Origin: Frigidibacter mobilis
GTDB lineage: Bacteria; Pseudomonadota; Alphaproteobacteria; Rhodobacterales; Rhodobacteraceae
DNA: 64,000 bases
Direction of reading: 5' to 3'
Assembly (NCBI RefSeq): GCF_001620265.1
Contig: NZ_CP012661.1
Location: forward strand, 4,036,001-4,100,000
Below, piece by piece: positions 10,215-18,427 of this stretch. Each line of letters starts with the position of its first letter. Positions within the stretch are counted from its first letter, which is position 1. The position numbers were made by a program, and so were the translations under genes. The notes under the pieces are model-generated. The model did no database searches. It was not told the origin of the DNA and worked only from the letters and a program-made list of their open reading frames with translations.

Positions 10215-11757
10215 TCTTCATCCGGCTCGGGAAACAGAACCCCTTTGACATGATCGATGAGGGCGCACAGTTCAGGGGGGCGCGGCGGGCGAGGTTTCGA
10301 CGAGTGATCCTGCTCAGTGCGGCGAGATGGGTTTCCGGTTTGCTGCGGCTGAGAAAAAGATAGGGATACCAAGCGAAGCTATTGTCCCAGCCATCGCCGT
10401 CGTAGATGTCGGGGTTCCCGTTGGTCTTGAGAACGACCCTCTTTTTCTCTGCAATCGCCTCCGGTGTCATCCTGGGGCCGCGGCCACCCGGATTTGGGCG
10501 CTGGTATGCGGCCGGGAACGCCTTCAACATCGCGAAATCTAGGTCAATAGGGTCGGAAAAGTAGACAGCTTCATGGCTGAGGGCCTGAAGCCAGTCATTT
10601 TCCTCCCAGGCCTCCAATACATCATGATCGGCTAGATCTTCGAGATCATCGAGACTGATCGTGCCATCAACGACGAGGGGATTTGCAGTTAGGTCGCGGT
10701 CTACGTCTTCGAGAGCCGCGAACGCCGTTCGGATCATGTTGGCTCCGCCATGGGCGCGGCCAAGATCGAAATCCAGCAGCGTGGCGTGGGGAATGCCGAG
10801 ATCGGTGAGCAATCGCCAGAAGTGTGAGACATAGCGCCCGCCCAAGGGAACGACCGGCACAAAGGACGGATCAAGCGGCACGCCCCTTGCTTCGGCCAGC
10901 CTGGGCAGAACGATCCGCTCGGAGTCCCCCTCAGCCAAAATCACGAATCGCGCGAAATAGAGCTCCGGGTAAGAGCGGACAGCAAGGCGCACATATGCAC
11001 TGGCTGCGCCGTCGTCTTCAGGCAAAGTCAGCATCCTGACGCATGCGCGGCGCGTATGCCGGTCGAGCCGGAAGTAGCGGACTTCGTCTGCTTCGATGCG
11101 GGAGAGGATGCTTGCGCTATGGCTTGAAATAATTGCCTGCGCCGTACTCATTTGGCCGATCTCCCGCGCCTGTGTCACGATCCGGGATAGGAAGAACGGG
11201 GAAAGGCTGTTCTCAGGTTCCTCAATTGCGAGAATGGTTAGATGCGTGCGCCGCAGCTTTTCCTGATCGAATGGGCTTTCTGCCGCAACGAGTTCAAGTG
11301 CATCCTGCTCAGTTTCCAGCGTCGCAGCTGTCAGAGCGATGTGAAAGAGCGAGCGCTGACCGTCGCTGAGGTCGGAAAGGGCTCGACTTCGACCAGCCTC
11401 GTCTGGGTAGAATACGAACTCCGCCCGCCGCACAAGCTCTTCGATCCTGCTCTCGATGAGACGCAGATTGGGGAGCGTGTCCGTGTCGCCTTCGTAGACC
11501 TGCTGCCACCTGTGCGTCAGACGCTCAATGATAAAGCTTGCAGGGGCCTCTTGGTCGAACTGGTTCTGGATAAGCTCGGCCCCTTCGATAGCACGGGCGC
11601 CAAGATCAGCCGACCAGAGCGCCGCTCGCCACAGTCGGCCCTTCAGAAGCTCGGTGACACGGTCAGCGGCGTTGCGAAGGGCAGGAACGTAGACAACCTG
11701 AATACTCGCACGATCCACAGCGGAGACTTTCGGAAGCGCCTCCCATTCAAATTCGTT
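10171..11757 (-). pseudogene. gajA: GajA-like OLD-family ATP-dependent nuclease, C-terminal part (cut by IS66)
   Basis: This is the C-terminal three quarters of an OLD-type protein. It carries the ABC ATPase signature (LSDGQRSLFHIAL), Walker B (ILAIEEPENSLSP), the H-loop (ISSHSASIL) and a TOPRIM nuclease domain with the acidic residues LAEGDSERIV and LLDFDLG. Reading continues out of the IS end, giving a frame from 11814. Removing the IS66 element and one 8-bp target copy joins it in frame to 14293-14733, giving 675 residues, a normal GajA length. OLD nuclease plus a UvrD helicase directly downstream is the Gabija gene order. As it stands, the gene is disrupted. Confidence 0.85.
11750..11757. 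repeat. 8-bp target-site duplication, left side of IS66 copy 1
   Basis: The sequence aattcgtt occurs here and again at 14285-14292, directly flanking the element. Eight-base duplications are characteristic of IS66-family transposition. Confidence 0.93.
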
Positions 11758-11777
11758 GTAAGCGCGACGACGTTGCC

Positions 11778-13331
11778 CTATGCGGCGAGGCTTGACGGTT
11801 GCTTGTATCGCCATGGCATGAGGTCTTCGATGCCGCTTTGCGGGTGGCCGTCGAGGATCGCGCGGAGGGTGGCCGCGATATAGTCGATCGGGTTGACGCC
11901 GGACATCTTGCAGGTGGCGACCAGCGAGGCGAGCATGGCCCAGTTCTCGGCTCCGACCTCGTTGCCTGCGAAGAGCGCGTTTTTCCGCGTCAGGGCAATC
12001 GGTCTGATTTGATTTTCGACGGGGTTGGTGTCGAGCTCGAGGGTGCCGTCGTCAAGGAAGCGGATCAGGCCGGGCCAGTGCGCGAGGGTGTAGCGGATGT
12101 CCTCGGCCAGCTGGGATTTCTGCGGGATGCGCGAGAGCTGGGCTTCCAGCCACGGCTTGAGCGCGGCGATGATCGGGGCTGCGTTTTCGCGCCGGGCGGC
12201 CAGACGGACGGCTGCATCCTGGCCACGCACGGTTTTCTCGATCTGATAGAGCAGCGCGATCTGGCGCAGCATCTCCTCGGCGATGGGGAGCGGTCGCTCT
12301 CGAAGCGTTTCACGAAGCGGCGGCGGACGTGGGTCCAGCAGTAGACCAGCCGCCATGGGCCACCGTCACGCTCGATTTCCGTCAGCGCGTTGTAGGACTG
12401 GTAGGCGTCGCATTGCAGGAACCGGCCGCGGTATCCGACGAGGAACTTCAGCGGATGTTCTTTGCCCCGGCCGGGGCGTAGTGGAACAACACGATGGGCG
12501 GATCGGCACCGCCATGGCCGCGATCGTCGGACACGACGGCCAGAAGAAGCCGCTCTTGGTGGCCTTGCGGCCTGGGTCCAGCACCGGCGCGCGGGTTTCA
12601 TCGACAAAGATGCGGTCCGCTCCGCGCAGATGGGCTTTCATGTGATTGATGATCGGCATCAGGTGGAAACAGGCGCGCCCGACCCAGTTGCCGAGCGTGC
12701 CGCGATCGAGGTCTATCCCTGCCGCTTGAAGATCTCCGCCTGGCGGTAGAACGGAAGGTGGTCCCGAACTTCGAGACGATGATCCAAGCAATGAACAGCT
12801 CCGTGGGCAGCCCGCCGGGCACGACATGCTCGGGGCGTGCGCCTGCGCCACGGCTTGCGAGCAGCGGCGGCAGGCGTATCTGGGCCGCCGCGTGACCAGC
12901 ACCCGGAACTGCGCGGGATCACGTCCAGCCGCTCGGAAACGTCCTCGCCGATCCTTGCCATCTCGCCGCAGCCGCAGGGACAGAGCGTGCTGGCGGGCTC
13001 GATCACCCGCTCGACCGGGGCAGATGCGGGGGAGATGCCCGCGGTTGCGTGCCGGCTTGCGGGCGTCTCCCCCGGGCCCTTTGCAGTGCCGCCTCTGCCT
13101 TTTCCTGTGCGGCCTCAAGCACGCCCTGGGCCAGTTCGGCATCCTCGAGCGGCAGGTTGAACTGGTCCGGCGACAGCTTCTCCGAACGCTTGCCGAACTT
13201 CTCGCGCTGCGCCGCGTGCAGGATATCCTGCAGCCGCCGGTTGGCCTCTTGCGTCTCGGCCAGCGTCGCCTCCACCTCGGCGAGGCGGCCTTCAGCAGAG
13301 CGTTTTCACGCGCAAGATCAGCGGTTTCCAT
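11778..13331 (-). pseudogene. tnpC: IS66 transposase TnpC, multiply frameshifted (copy 1)
   Basis: This is the DDE transposase of the IS66 element. The start (METADLARENALL), zinc-finger-like cysteines and C-terminal LMPWRYKQPSS are recognisable across several frames. Compared with the copy at 57581-59142, it lacks eight single bases, all within G or C runs (for example near 12285, 12535, 12718, 12760 and 12830). It also shares one further frameshift near 12470. It cannot encode a full transposase as written. Confidence 0.85.
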
Positions 13332-13343
13332 GAGGGAAGTGAA

Positions 13344-13752
13344 TCACGGGATTCCCTTGCAGGCCAGCAAAAAAAGGCTTTTCAGCGCATTTTGCCAGTC
13401 ATCCAGCCACCAGCGGACGCCGCGCGCGTTCCGACCGGACCAGCCGCCAGTCCAGCCCTCGAACAGGGCCGCCAGTTGCGCCGACGACATCCGCATCACC
13501 CCGCCCTGCACCTGCGGCCAGACGAACCTGGCATCCTCCAATCGCTTGTGAACCAGCACCATGCCGGTCTGATCCCAGACCAGAAGCTTGATCCTGTCTG
13601 CCCGTTTCGAACGGAACACGAAGACAGCCCGCAGAACGGGTCGAGGCCGAACATCTCCTGAACGGCCAGCGCCAGGCCATCGATCCCTTGCGGAAATCCA
13701 CCGGCCGTGTCGCGACATAGACCTTCACCGGCCCGCCGTGGCTGAACATCAC
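13344..13752 (-). pseudogene. tnpB: IS66 accessory protein TnpB, frameshifted (copy 1)
   Basis: This is the IS66 Orf2 protein. The N-terminus KVYVATRPVDFRKG matches the family, after which the frame breaks where GGG appears in place of an expected GGGG (near 13686). The remaining LDPFCGAVFVFRSKR portion is in another frame, with one more missing base near 13629 relative to copy 2. It shares an ATGA-type overlap with the upstream tnpA-like gene. Confidence 0.82.
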
Positions 13753-14225
13753 GATGCCGCAGCCCGTGCCGCCCGGATCGCTCGCGTCAACTGGCCCTCA
13801 TCGGCACCAGCGCCAGCACGGATCACGACATCACCGACGACAATTTCGAGATCGGGCCCCGTTTCGAGATCGGGCCCCGTGACAGCCGCCGGTGCCTCGG
13901 CCGAATTGTCATCGACCACCAATTCCGCGAAGACCGGCAAGACTGCCACGTTCCCGGGCACCACGAGATTGCCTTTGCGAAGCTGCTTGCGCCAATCGTA
14001 GATCTGCCAGCGGGTCGTGCCGTGCCGGCGCGCAACCTCGGCGACCGTCACCCCGGGCATCATGCTCTCCGCCGCGATCCGCGCCCGCTCCGCCTTGTTG
14101 CGCCGACGCCGCCCGCTCGGACCCTCGATCACGTCCAGCCGGGAAACCTCAAAAACCGTCGAGCCGTCCAAATGGACGCCCATTTTGCCGTCTCTTGCCA
14201 AATCCAAACCCTCCGCCACGCACAT
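13749..14225 (-). CDS. tnpA: IS66 accessory protein TnpA-like (copy 1)
   Basis: This 158-residue protein contains a transposase-type helix-turn-helix (VTVAEVARRHGTTRWQIYDWR) and a C-terminal IVVGDVVIRAGAG segment typical of IS66 Orf1. A short internal duplication, TGPDLETGPDLE, is visible. It is the first gene of the element and identical in sequence to the frame at 59561-60037. The first codons are uncertain: a start at the internal Met of MGVHLDGS is equally possible. Confidence 0.85.
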   Translation of the reverse strand: MCVAEGLDLARDGKMGVHLDGSTVFEVSRLDVIEGPSGRRRRNKAERARIAAESMMPGVTVAEVARRHGTTRWQIYDWRKQLRKGNLVVPGNVAVLPVFAELVVDDNSAEAPAAVTGPDLETGPDLEIVVGDVVIRAGAGADEGQLTRAIRAARAAAS

Positions 14226-14284
14226 GTGCGCAGAATGGCCCGATCAGGTCAGCAATGGCAGGAGGTGGTCGGCGTGGCGCTTAC

Positions 14285-14292
14285 AATTCGTT
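14285..14292. repeat. 8-bp target-site duplication, right side of IS66 copy 1
   Basis: aattcgtt, identical to 11750-11757, immediately follows the right end of the element. Confidence 0.93.
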
Positions 14293-14733
14293 ACCGAGGG
14301 TCGTGATCCATCTGATGTCCTCTTCGACGGTTCCGTCCGGCGTGCCGTCTTCGATCCACCTGGCTACGAGCCGCATGCGCACCTTTAGCGGTTCATCAGG
14401 GCCAGAGGCAGCCATGTGATTGAAAAAGTCGGGGATGGCAGAAGCGTCTTCGTCCTCTTCTTCGTCGAGTTCTGGGAAGCCGAGCAGACACTCGATCTCC
14501 AGAGCCCGCCCGTTCGGCAGCTCCTCTTCATCCTGCGCGATATGGAAGTCTTTTTTTGTGACAGACCTGTCGGCCCTCGTCACTCCAAAGAGACGGGAAA
14601 GCGCTTGAAAGAGCGCCGTCTTGCCTGAGCCGTTCCCTCCGACGAAGGCCGTGACCTGCTCTTGCAGGCTGATTTCCATCCATTCGGCACCGAAGCAGCG
14701 AAAATTGCGAACGGCAATACTCTCTATCTTCAT
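14285..14733 (-). pseudogene. gajA: GajA-like OLD-family nuclease, N-terminal part (cut by IS66)
   Basis: This is the N-terminal ATPase segment of the interrupted gene. It begins MKIESIAVRNFRCFG, the standard opening of OLD and RecF-like ATPases, followed by Walker A GGNGSGKT near residue 32. A GGAG motif 8 nt before the ATG at 14733 supports this start over the longer frame to 15072. The reading ends at the IS with GNEL-stop. Across the target duplication the frame would continue GNEFEWEALP, matching the frame at 11757. An uninterrupted gene would span both pieces. Confidence 0.87.
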
Positions 14734-15129
14734 GGGCAGGCTCCACTGCAAAGAATCTTTCGGCACGGTCAAGGTCGGTTGTGAAAAACAGGCTATACCA
14801 CAAGTTTTTGTCGCCACGCGGAATTCTCCACGTATCGCCGTATGGTTGCAACCGGAACGCCGCGCCCTGCACAAATCAGTCGGTCGCCCAATTTTTCGGT
14901 GGCCAACGGTGAATATTGAACACCTGCCTGCAAGGTTTTGAGCATTGAATCGGCCGCAAATCGTCTTCGCAGCGACCGACCGCTCTCCGCCCTTTGCGCC
15001 CTCCCCAGGGTGGCGCGGTTCCGCCAACTGACCGCCACCCTGCGCCACCCCGCCACCCCTTGCTTCATGCATGGCTTGCCTATGGCGCGAACCTACGCGT
15101 CATGGGATGGCGATTGGAGGGTGAGTTTC
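14734..15129. other. Divergent intergenic region between gajA and the integrase
   Basis: These 396 bp hold the 5' regions of leftward gajA and rightward int. The gajA-proximal half is relatively AT-rich. The int-proximal half contains GCGCCACCC repeats (see 15007-15060). No gene is supported; the upstream extension of the integrase frame to 14938 is probably not translated. Confidence 0.5.
15007..15060 (+). repeat. Repeat block A: GCGCCACCC-type short repeats upstream of int
   Basis: This block closely matches 17384-17447: both read GGGTGGCGCGG, then CAACTGAC, then a run of GCCACCC units ending CGCCACCCCT. Block A has one decamer unit fewer. The 5' GGGTGGCGC is the inverse of GCGCCACCC, so each block has dyad character. 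The blocks lie just before int and just before the small HTH gene. They may be binding sites for integrase, excisionase or a repressor. Confidence 0.65.
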
Positions 15130-16389
15130 ATGGCCAACAGACTGCGTTTGAACGAAAAATCCGTCCGCGAGGCCGAGCCGGTGACGGGGCGGGACTATCA
15201 GATCTTCGACACAGAGGTGCGGGGCTTTGCCATCTGCATCTATCGATCCGGCAGCCGGGCCTTCACCATCGACTACCGCCACGCCGGGCGGCAGCGGCGG
15301 ATGACGATCGGGCGCTGGCCTGAATGGTCGACGACGGCGGCGCGGGAGCGGGCGAAGGAGCTGCGGCGTGAGATCGATGCCGGGGGCGATCCACTCGGCC
15401 AGAAGGAAACCAGCCGCGATGCGCCGCGGGTCAAGGATCTGATCGAGCGCTACACCGAGGTGCATTTGCCGCACCTCTCCGCTCACAACTCCTCGGACCA
15501 GAAGTCGATGCTGGCGAAGATGGTGGCGCCGGACTGGGGCAACAAGCTGGTGACCGAGATCACCCCCTACGACGTGGAGAAGCTGCTGAACAAGGTGGCG
15601 GCGGGAAGGGCCCGGCCCTCCAAGGCCAAGCCGAACAACCGGGCGCGCAAGCTGCAGGGGCCAAAGCCGACGCCAGTGCGCGCCAACCGCACTGGCGAGG
15701 TGCTGCGCAAGATGTTCACCTATGCCGTCAGCTGGGGCTGGCGCGAGGACAATCCGGCCTCGGGCTTCCGGCGCCGGATCGAGAACCCGCGCGAGCGGTT
15801 CCTGTCCCAGGAGGAGATCCGCAAGCTGGCCGAGGCACTGGACGCGGCCGAGGATCGGCGGGCGGCGGACATCATCCGGCTCTGCATGCTGACCGGAGCC
15901 CGGGTGGGCGAGGTGCGCCAGGCGCGGTTCGAGCACTTCAACCTTGAGCACCTTACTTGGTCAAAGCCCGCCAGCATGACCAAGCAGCGCAAGGTCCATC
16001 GCCTGCCGATCTCCGACGAGGCGGCGGCGATCGTGCGCCAGCGCCAGCTGCTGGTGCCGCGCGGCTGCCCGCTGCTGTTTCCCGGGGATGTGCCTGGCCA
16101 GCCGGTGAAGGAGATCCGTAGGTTCTGGGCGGGGATCCAGAAGACGGTCGGCATTCCGGACGTGCGGATCCACGACCTGCGTCACACCTTCGCCTCGCTG
16201 CTGGTCAGCGGCGGCGCCTCGCTGGAGATGATCGGCAAACTGCTCGGCCACAGCCAGATGCAGACCACGCAGCGCTATGCGCATCTCATGGACTCGCCGC
16301 TGCGCGCCGGCGTCGATGCGGTGGCCAGCGCCTTCCGGCCGCGGCCGAAGCTGGTGCATGATGCCGAGGAGGTGCGGTCGTCGGCCTGA
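15130..16389 (+). CDS. int: Tyrosine recombinase / integrase (phage P4-like type)
   Basis: This 419-residue integrase has the N-terminal DUF4102-like arm-binding domain (LRLNEKSVREAEP...RGFAICIYRSG), a SAM-like core-binding domain and the catalytic domain. The catalytic residues are visible: Arg in LTGARVGEVRQ, HDLRHTFASLL (H-x-x-R), LLGHSQMQTTQ and the nucleophile in RYAHL. GGAGG at 15116-15120 is spaced 9 nt before the ATG at 15130, which decides the start. It may have mobilised the tRNA-flanked segment, although it lies about 7 kb inside the left repeat. It heads a phage- or ICE-like module. Confidence 0.93.
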   Translation: MANRLRLNEKSVREAEPVTGRDYQIFDTEVRGFAICIYRSGSRAFTIDYRHAGRQRRMTIGRWPEWSTTAARERAKELRREIDAGGDPLGQKETSRDAPRVKDLIERYTEVHLPHLSAHNSSDQKSMLAKMVAPDWGNKLVTEITPYDVEKLLNKVAAGRARPSKAKPNNRARKLQGPKPTPVRANRTGEVLRKMFTYAVSWGWREDNPASGFRRRIENPRERFLSQEEIRKLAEALDAAEDRRAADIIRLCMLTGARVGEVRQARFEHFNLEHLTWSKPASMTKQRKVHRLPISDEAAAIVRQRQLLVPRGCPLLFPGDVPGQPVKEIRRFWAGIQKTVGIPDVRIHDLRHTFASLLVSGGASLEMIGKLLGHSQMQTTQRYAHLMDSPLRAGVDAVASAFRPRPKLVHDAEEVRSSA

Positions 16390-16463
16390 TCTTCCGCGCC
16401 CGCTGATCGCGATCTGCCTGCCCGTTGCGGGCGCCGTGCCGCTCGCGTCCGCCCTGCCCGTAA

Positions 16464-17060
16464 TCAGCAGGAGGCGCGCAGCGCCTTCCAGATCGGCGTG
16501 AGCCTGCGGCGAATGGTGCGTTCATCGGGTACCTCGCCGCTCTCGCTGTTGGCGACGAACCAGTCCTGCACCTCGCCCAACCATTCGGCCTGCGTCGCCG
16601 GCAGGCCCTGATCGTAGATCCGCACCATCAGCGCGATGTACATCCCGTCCCAATCATAGCGGGCGGTTGATCCGCTATAGGCTCCTGGGCGCCGCGCCAG
16701 ATCGAAAGCGGCCTCGAACCGGCGCACATCCTCGGCCATGATGAGCAGATCGGCGAGAGTGACCTCGATCCAGTCCTGCTGATCCGCAATCACGATCCAC
16801 TCCTCCTGGTCTCTCGGTCGCACGCGCCGCAGAAAGCACTTGGTGGGTCCGGTGCCGCAGCGGCGGAACATTGGCAGGATCTCTGTCACCGACACCGCGA
16901 CAAACCCTGTCACGACCTGCGAGCCAACTGCGAACGTGGCGACGCCAGTGACGATTTCGAACCGCCCGACTGAGGCCCAGCCAGCGATATCGGCAAGGGT
17001 GCAGTCCCAGCGGATGGCGACCTCCTGAAGGGTGAAATACACACGGGGCGGCAGTGCCAT
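16464..17060 (-). CDS. Hypothetical protein of the integrase module
   Basis: This 198-residue protein begins MALPPRVYFTLQEVAIRWDC, which looks like a winged or MerR-like helix-turn-helix opening (TLQEVAIRWDCTLADIAGWA). I recognise no domain with certainty. The C-terminal half is helical and acidic (RRFEAAFDLARR; VPDERTIRRRLTPIWKAL), suggesting a second DNA-interacting region. It is transcribed convergently to int and divergently from the small HTH gene at 17512. A regulator of the element is plausible but unproven. Confidence 0.6.
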   Translation of the reverse strand: MALPPRVYFTLQEVAIRWDCTLADIAGWASVGRFEIVTGVATFAVGSQVVTGFVAVSVTEILPMFRRCGTGPTKCFLRRVRPRDQEEWIVIADQQDWIEVTLADLLIMAEDVRRFEAAFDLARRPGAYSGSTARYDWDGMYIALMVRIYDQGLPATQAEWLGEVQDWFVANSESGEVPDERTIRRRLTPIWKALRASC

Positions 17061-17511
17061 GCCTCAGCTCCTTTTCTTGTTGTTCGGCAACAGGGTTCCG
17101 CGCCGCGCTCCGAAGGGAGACAGCTTGGACCTGGCGGTCAGGGTTATTGGGATCAGTCGCGCGGCGAACCGGCGACAGGCGTTCGGCGGACGGTCAACCG
17201 CAGCTCAGGACAGGTTCGGTCATCCCTGCGCCCTCTCGCCTGCCGGTCCCGCCACCGACTCGCGCCCCAGATGAAAGCGAGAACAAAGCACGAACGAAAT
17301 CGAACTCCGTTCTTGACAAGAGGGAACCCCAACCGACTCGGCGCCCCCAGATGGCCGCCTTGCAGAAATCCCAATAAAACAAGGGGTGGCGCGGGTCCGG
17401 CAACTGACTGCCACCCAGCGCCACCCTGCGCCACCCCGCCACCCCTGCCGATCTGCTCTCGCTTCCCGGCGACGGTCGCCCATCCCGGGCGGCGATCAGG
17501 AGGCAGAGACA
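17061..17511. other. Intergenic regulatory region with repeat block B
   Basis: These 451 bp separate two divergent genes. No gene is supported: overlapping frames on both strands have no recognisable content. The segment contains repeat block B (17384-17447) and the ribosome-binding site of the next gene (AGGAGG, 17498-17503). Promoters for both flanking genes must lie here, but I cannot identify them. Confidence 0.5.
17384..17447 (+). repeat. Repeat block B: GCGCCACCC-type short repeats upstream of the HTH gene
   Basis: This is a near copy of block A (15007-15060) with an additional AGCGCCACCC unit: successive GCCACCC, AGCGCCACCC, TGCGCCACCC and CGCCACCCC units in tandem. A GGGGTGGCGC element at the 5' end is inverse to the units. 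It lies about 65 bp before the start of the small HTH gene. Confidence 0.65.
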
Positions 17512-17754
17512 ATGCAACCACAGACGGAACAGGACCCGGCCAGCCTCGCGCTGCTCTCCGGCTGGATTACCCGCAAGGATCTGGCCCAGGCGCTGCGCGT
17601 CACGGTCGACACGCTCGGGCGCTGGGAGGCGCGGCGGGTTGGGCCGCCCTGCGTGCGCGCGGGGCGCATGGTGCTCTATCGGCGCCGGGCGGTGCAGGAC
17701 TGGCTCGCCGCCCAGGAGATGCCCCGGGCCAAGGTGGCGGGAGGTCGGACATGA
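17512..17754 (+). CDS. Small helix-turn-helix protein (excisionase / AlpA-like)
   Basis: This 80-residue protein is dominated by one MerR-superfamily type HTH (WITRKDLAQALRVTVDTLGRWE), followed by the wing-like VGPPCVRAGRMVLYRRRAVQDWL. This is the usual form of phage and ICE excisionases and AlpA-like activators. AGGAGG at 17498-17503 lies 8 nt before the ATG and decides the start over an upstream frame. The stop overlaps the next gene (ATGA). As excisionase it would act with the integrase upstream; that is inference from family and position. Confidence 0.8.
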   Translation: MQPQTEQDPASLALLSGWITRKDLAQALRVTVDTLGRWEARRVGPPCVRAGRMVLYRRRAVQDWLAAQEMPRAKVAGGRT

Positions 17755-18023
17755 CCGGCGCACGCCTCACCCCGCTTGGTGACACGCCACACGCGAGAAC
17801 CCTCGGTGACTGGCGAGCCGACCGCCTTGCCGAGGCGCGTGCCGTCATCGCCGACATTGCCCATCACAGCGATCACCTGATCCGGCTCGCCTGCAATGTC
17901 CTCGTTGCCCATGGCGAGACTGCGGCTGAGCGCGAGGAGGCCCGCGTGCTGCTGGTCATCGTCGATGCCCGGCGGCCCGTGCGCCGCGCCCAGCGCGAGA
18001 ACAGCGGGAGGGACGCCGAATGA
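17751..18023 (+). CDS. Small hypothetical protein between the HTH and nuclease genes
   Basis: This 90-residue protein (MTGARLTPLGDTPHARTLGD) is predicted helical, with no recognised domain. It overlaps the HTH gene by 4 bp at its start and the VRR-NUC gene by 4 bp at its end, so translation of the three genes is probably coupled. The tight packing makes it a real gene, but its function is unknown. Confidence 0.7.
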   Translation: MTGARLTPLGDTPHARTLGDWRADRLAEARAVIADIAHHSDHLIRLACNVLVAHGETAAEREEARVLLVIVDARRPVRRAQRENSGRDAE

Positions 18024-18427
18024 CCCGCCGCGGCGCACCCGAGGCCGATCTGCAGCGCGCAGTGGTGCGCGCCTTGCGCATCGCCCTGCCCCGCACCGCC
18101 ATCATCCATCATTGCGCCAATGAGGTCACCGAGGCCGGCCCCCGTGGCGCCAAGCGCCAGGCGATCCTCGTCGGCATGGGAGTCCATGCCGGCTTCGCCG
18201 ATTTGCTCGTGCTTTGCGAAGGACGCGTGCTGTTCCTGGAGCTGAAGGCGCCCAAGGGCCGGTTGCGCCCGGCGCAGGAGGCGTTCCGGGATGCGGTGCT
18301 GGACCAAGGCTTTGGCTGGGCGCTGGTGCGCAGCCTCGACGATGCGCTGGGCGCCTTGGCCGACAACGGCCTCACCACGCGCATCATCAGTCCCAGCCCG
18401 AGCGGGAGGCCCAGCCATGAGCCATGA
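18020..18427 (+). CDS. VRR-NUC domain nuclease (PD-(D/E)XK superfamily)
   Basis: This 135-residue stand-alone VRR-NUC protein has the family core: a helical start (PEADLQRAVVRALR), GMGVHAGFADLLVL supplying the catalytic Asp, and LFLELKAPKGRLRPAQ supplying the E-x-K pair. Single-domain VRR-NUC proteins are common in phage replication and recombination modules, where they are thought to cut branched or single-strand-containing DNA. It overlaps its neighbours by 4 and 11 bp in a compact operon just before the replication initiator-like gene. Confidence 0.85.
   Translation: MTRRGAPEADLQRAVVRALRIALPRTAIIHHCANEVTEAGPRGAKRQAILVGMGVHAGFADLLVLCEGRVLFLELKAPKGRLRPAQEAFRDAVLDQGFGWALVRSLDDALGALADNGLTTRIISPSPSGRPSHEP

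Larger units (their letters stand above)
11758..14284 (-). mobile_element. IS66-family element, copy 1, inserted in gajA
   Basis: This 2,527-bp element has imperfect inverted ends beginning GTAAGCGC (left) and ending GCGCTTAC (right). It is flanked by the 8-bp duplication aattcgtt. It holds the three-gene IS66 set (tnpA-, tnpB- and tnpC-like) on the minus strand. It is the same element as 57561-60096 (2,536 bp). The only length differences I find by eye are nine one-base contractions in G or C runs in this copy, which break tnpC repeatedly. The element has no function in the defence genes; it simply interrupts gajA. Confidence 0.95.

Noticed and set aside
17386..17511. Upstream extension of the small HTH protein
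   Set aside because: The extension translates repeat block B, and a strong AGGAGG site points to the ATG at 17512.
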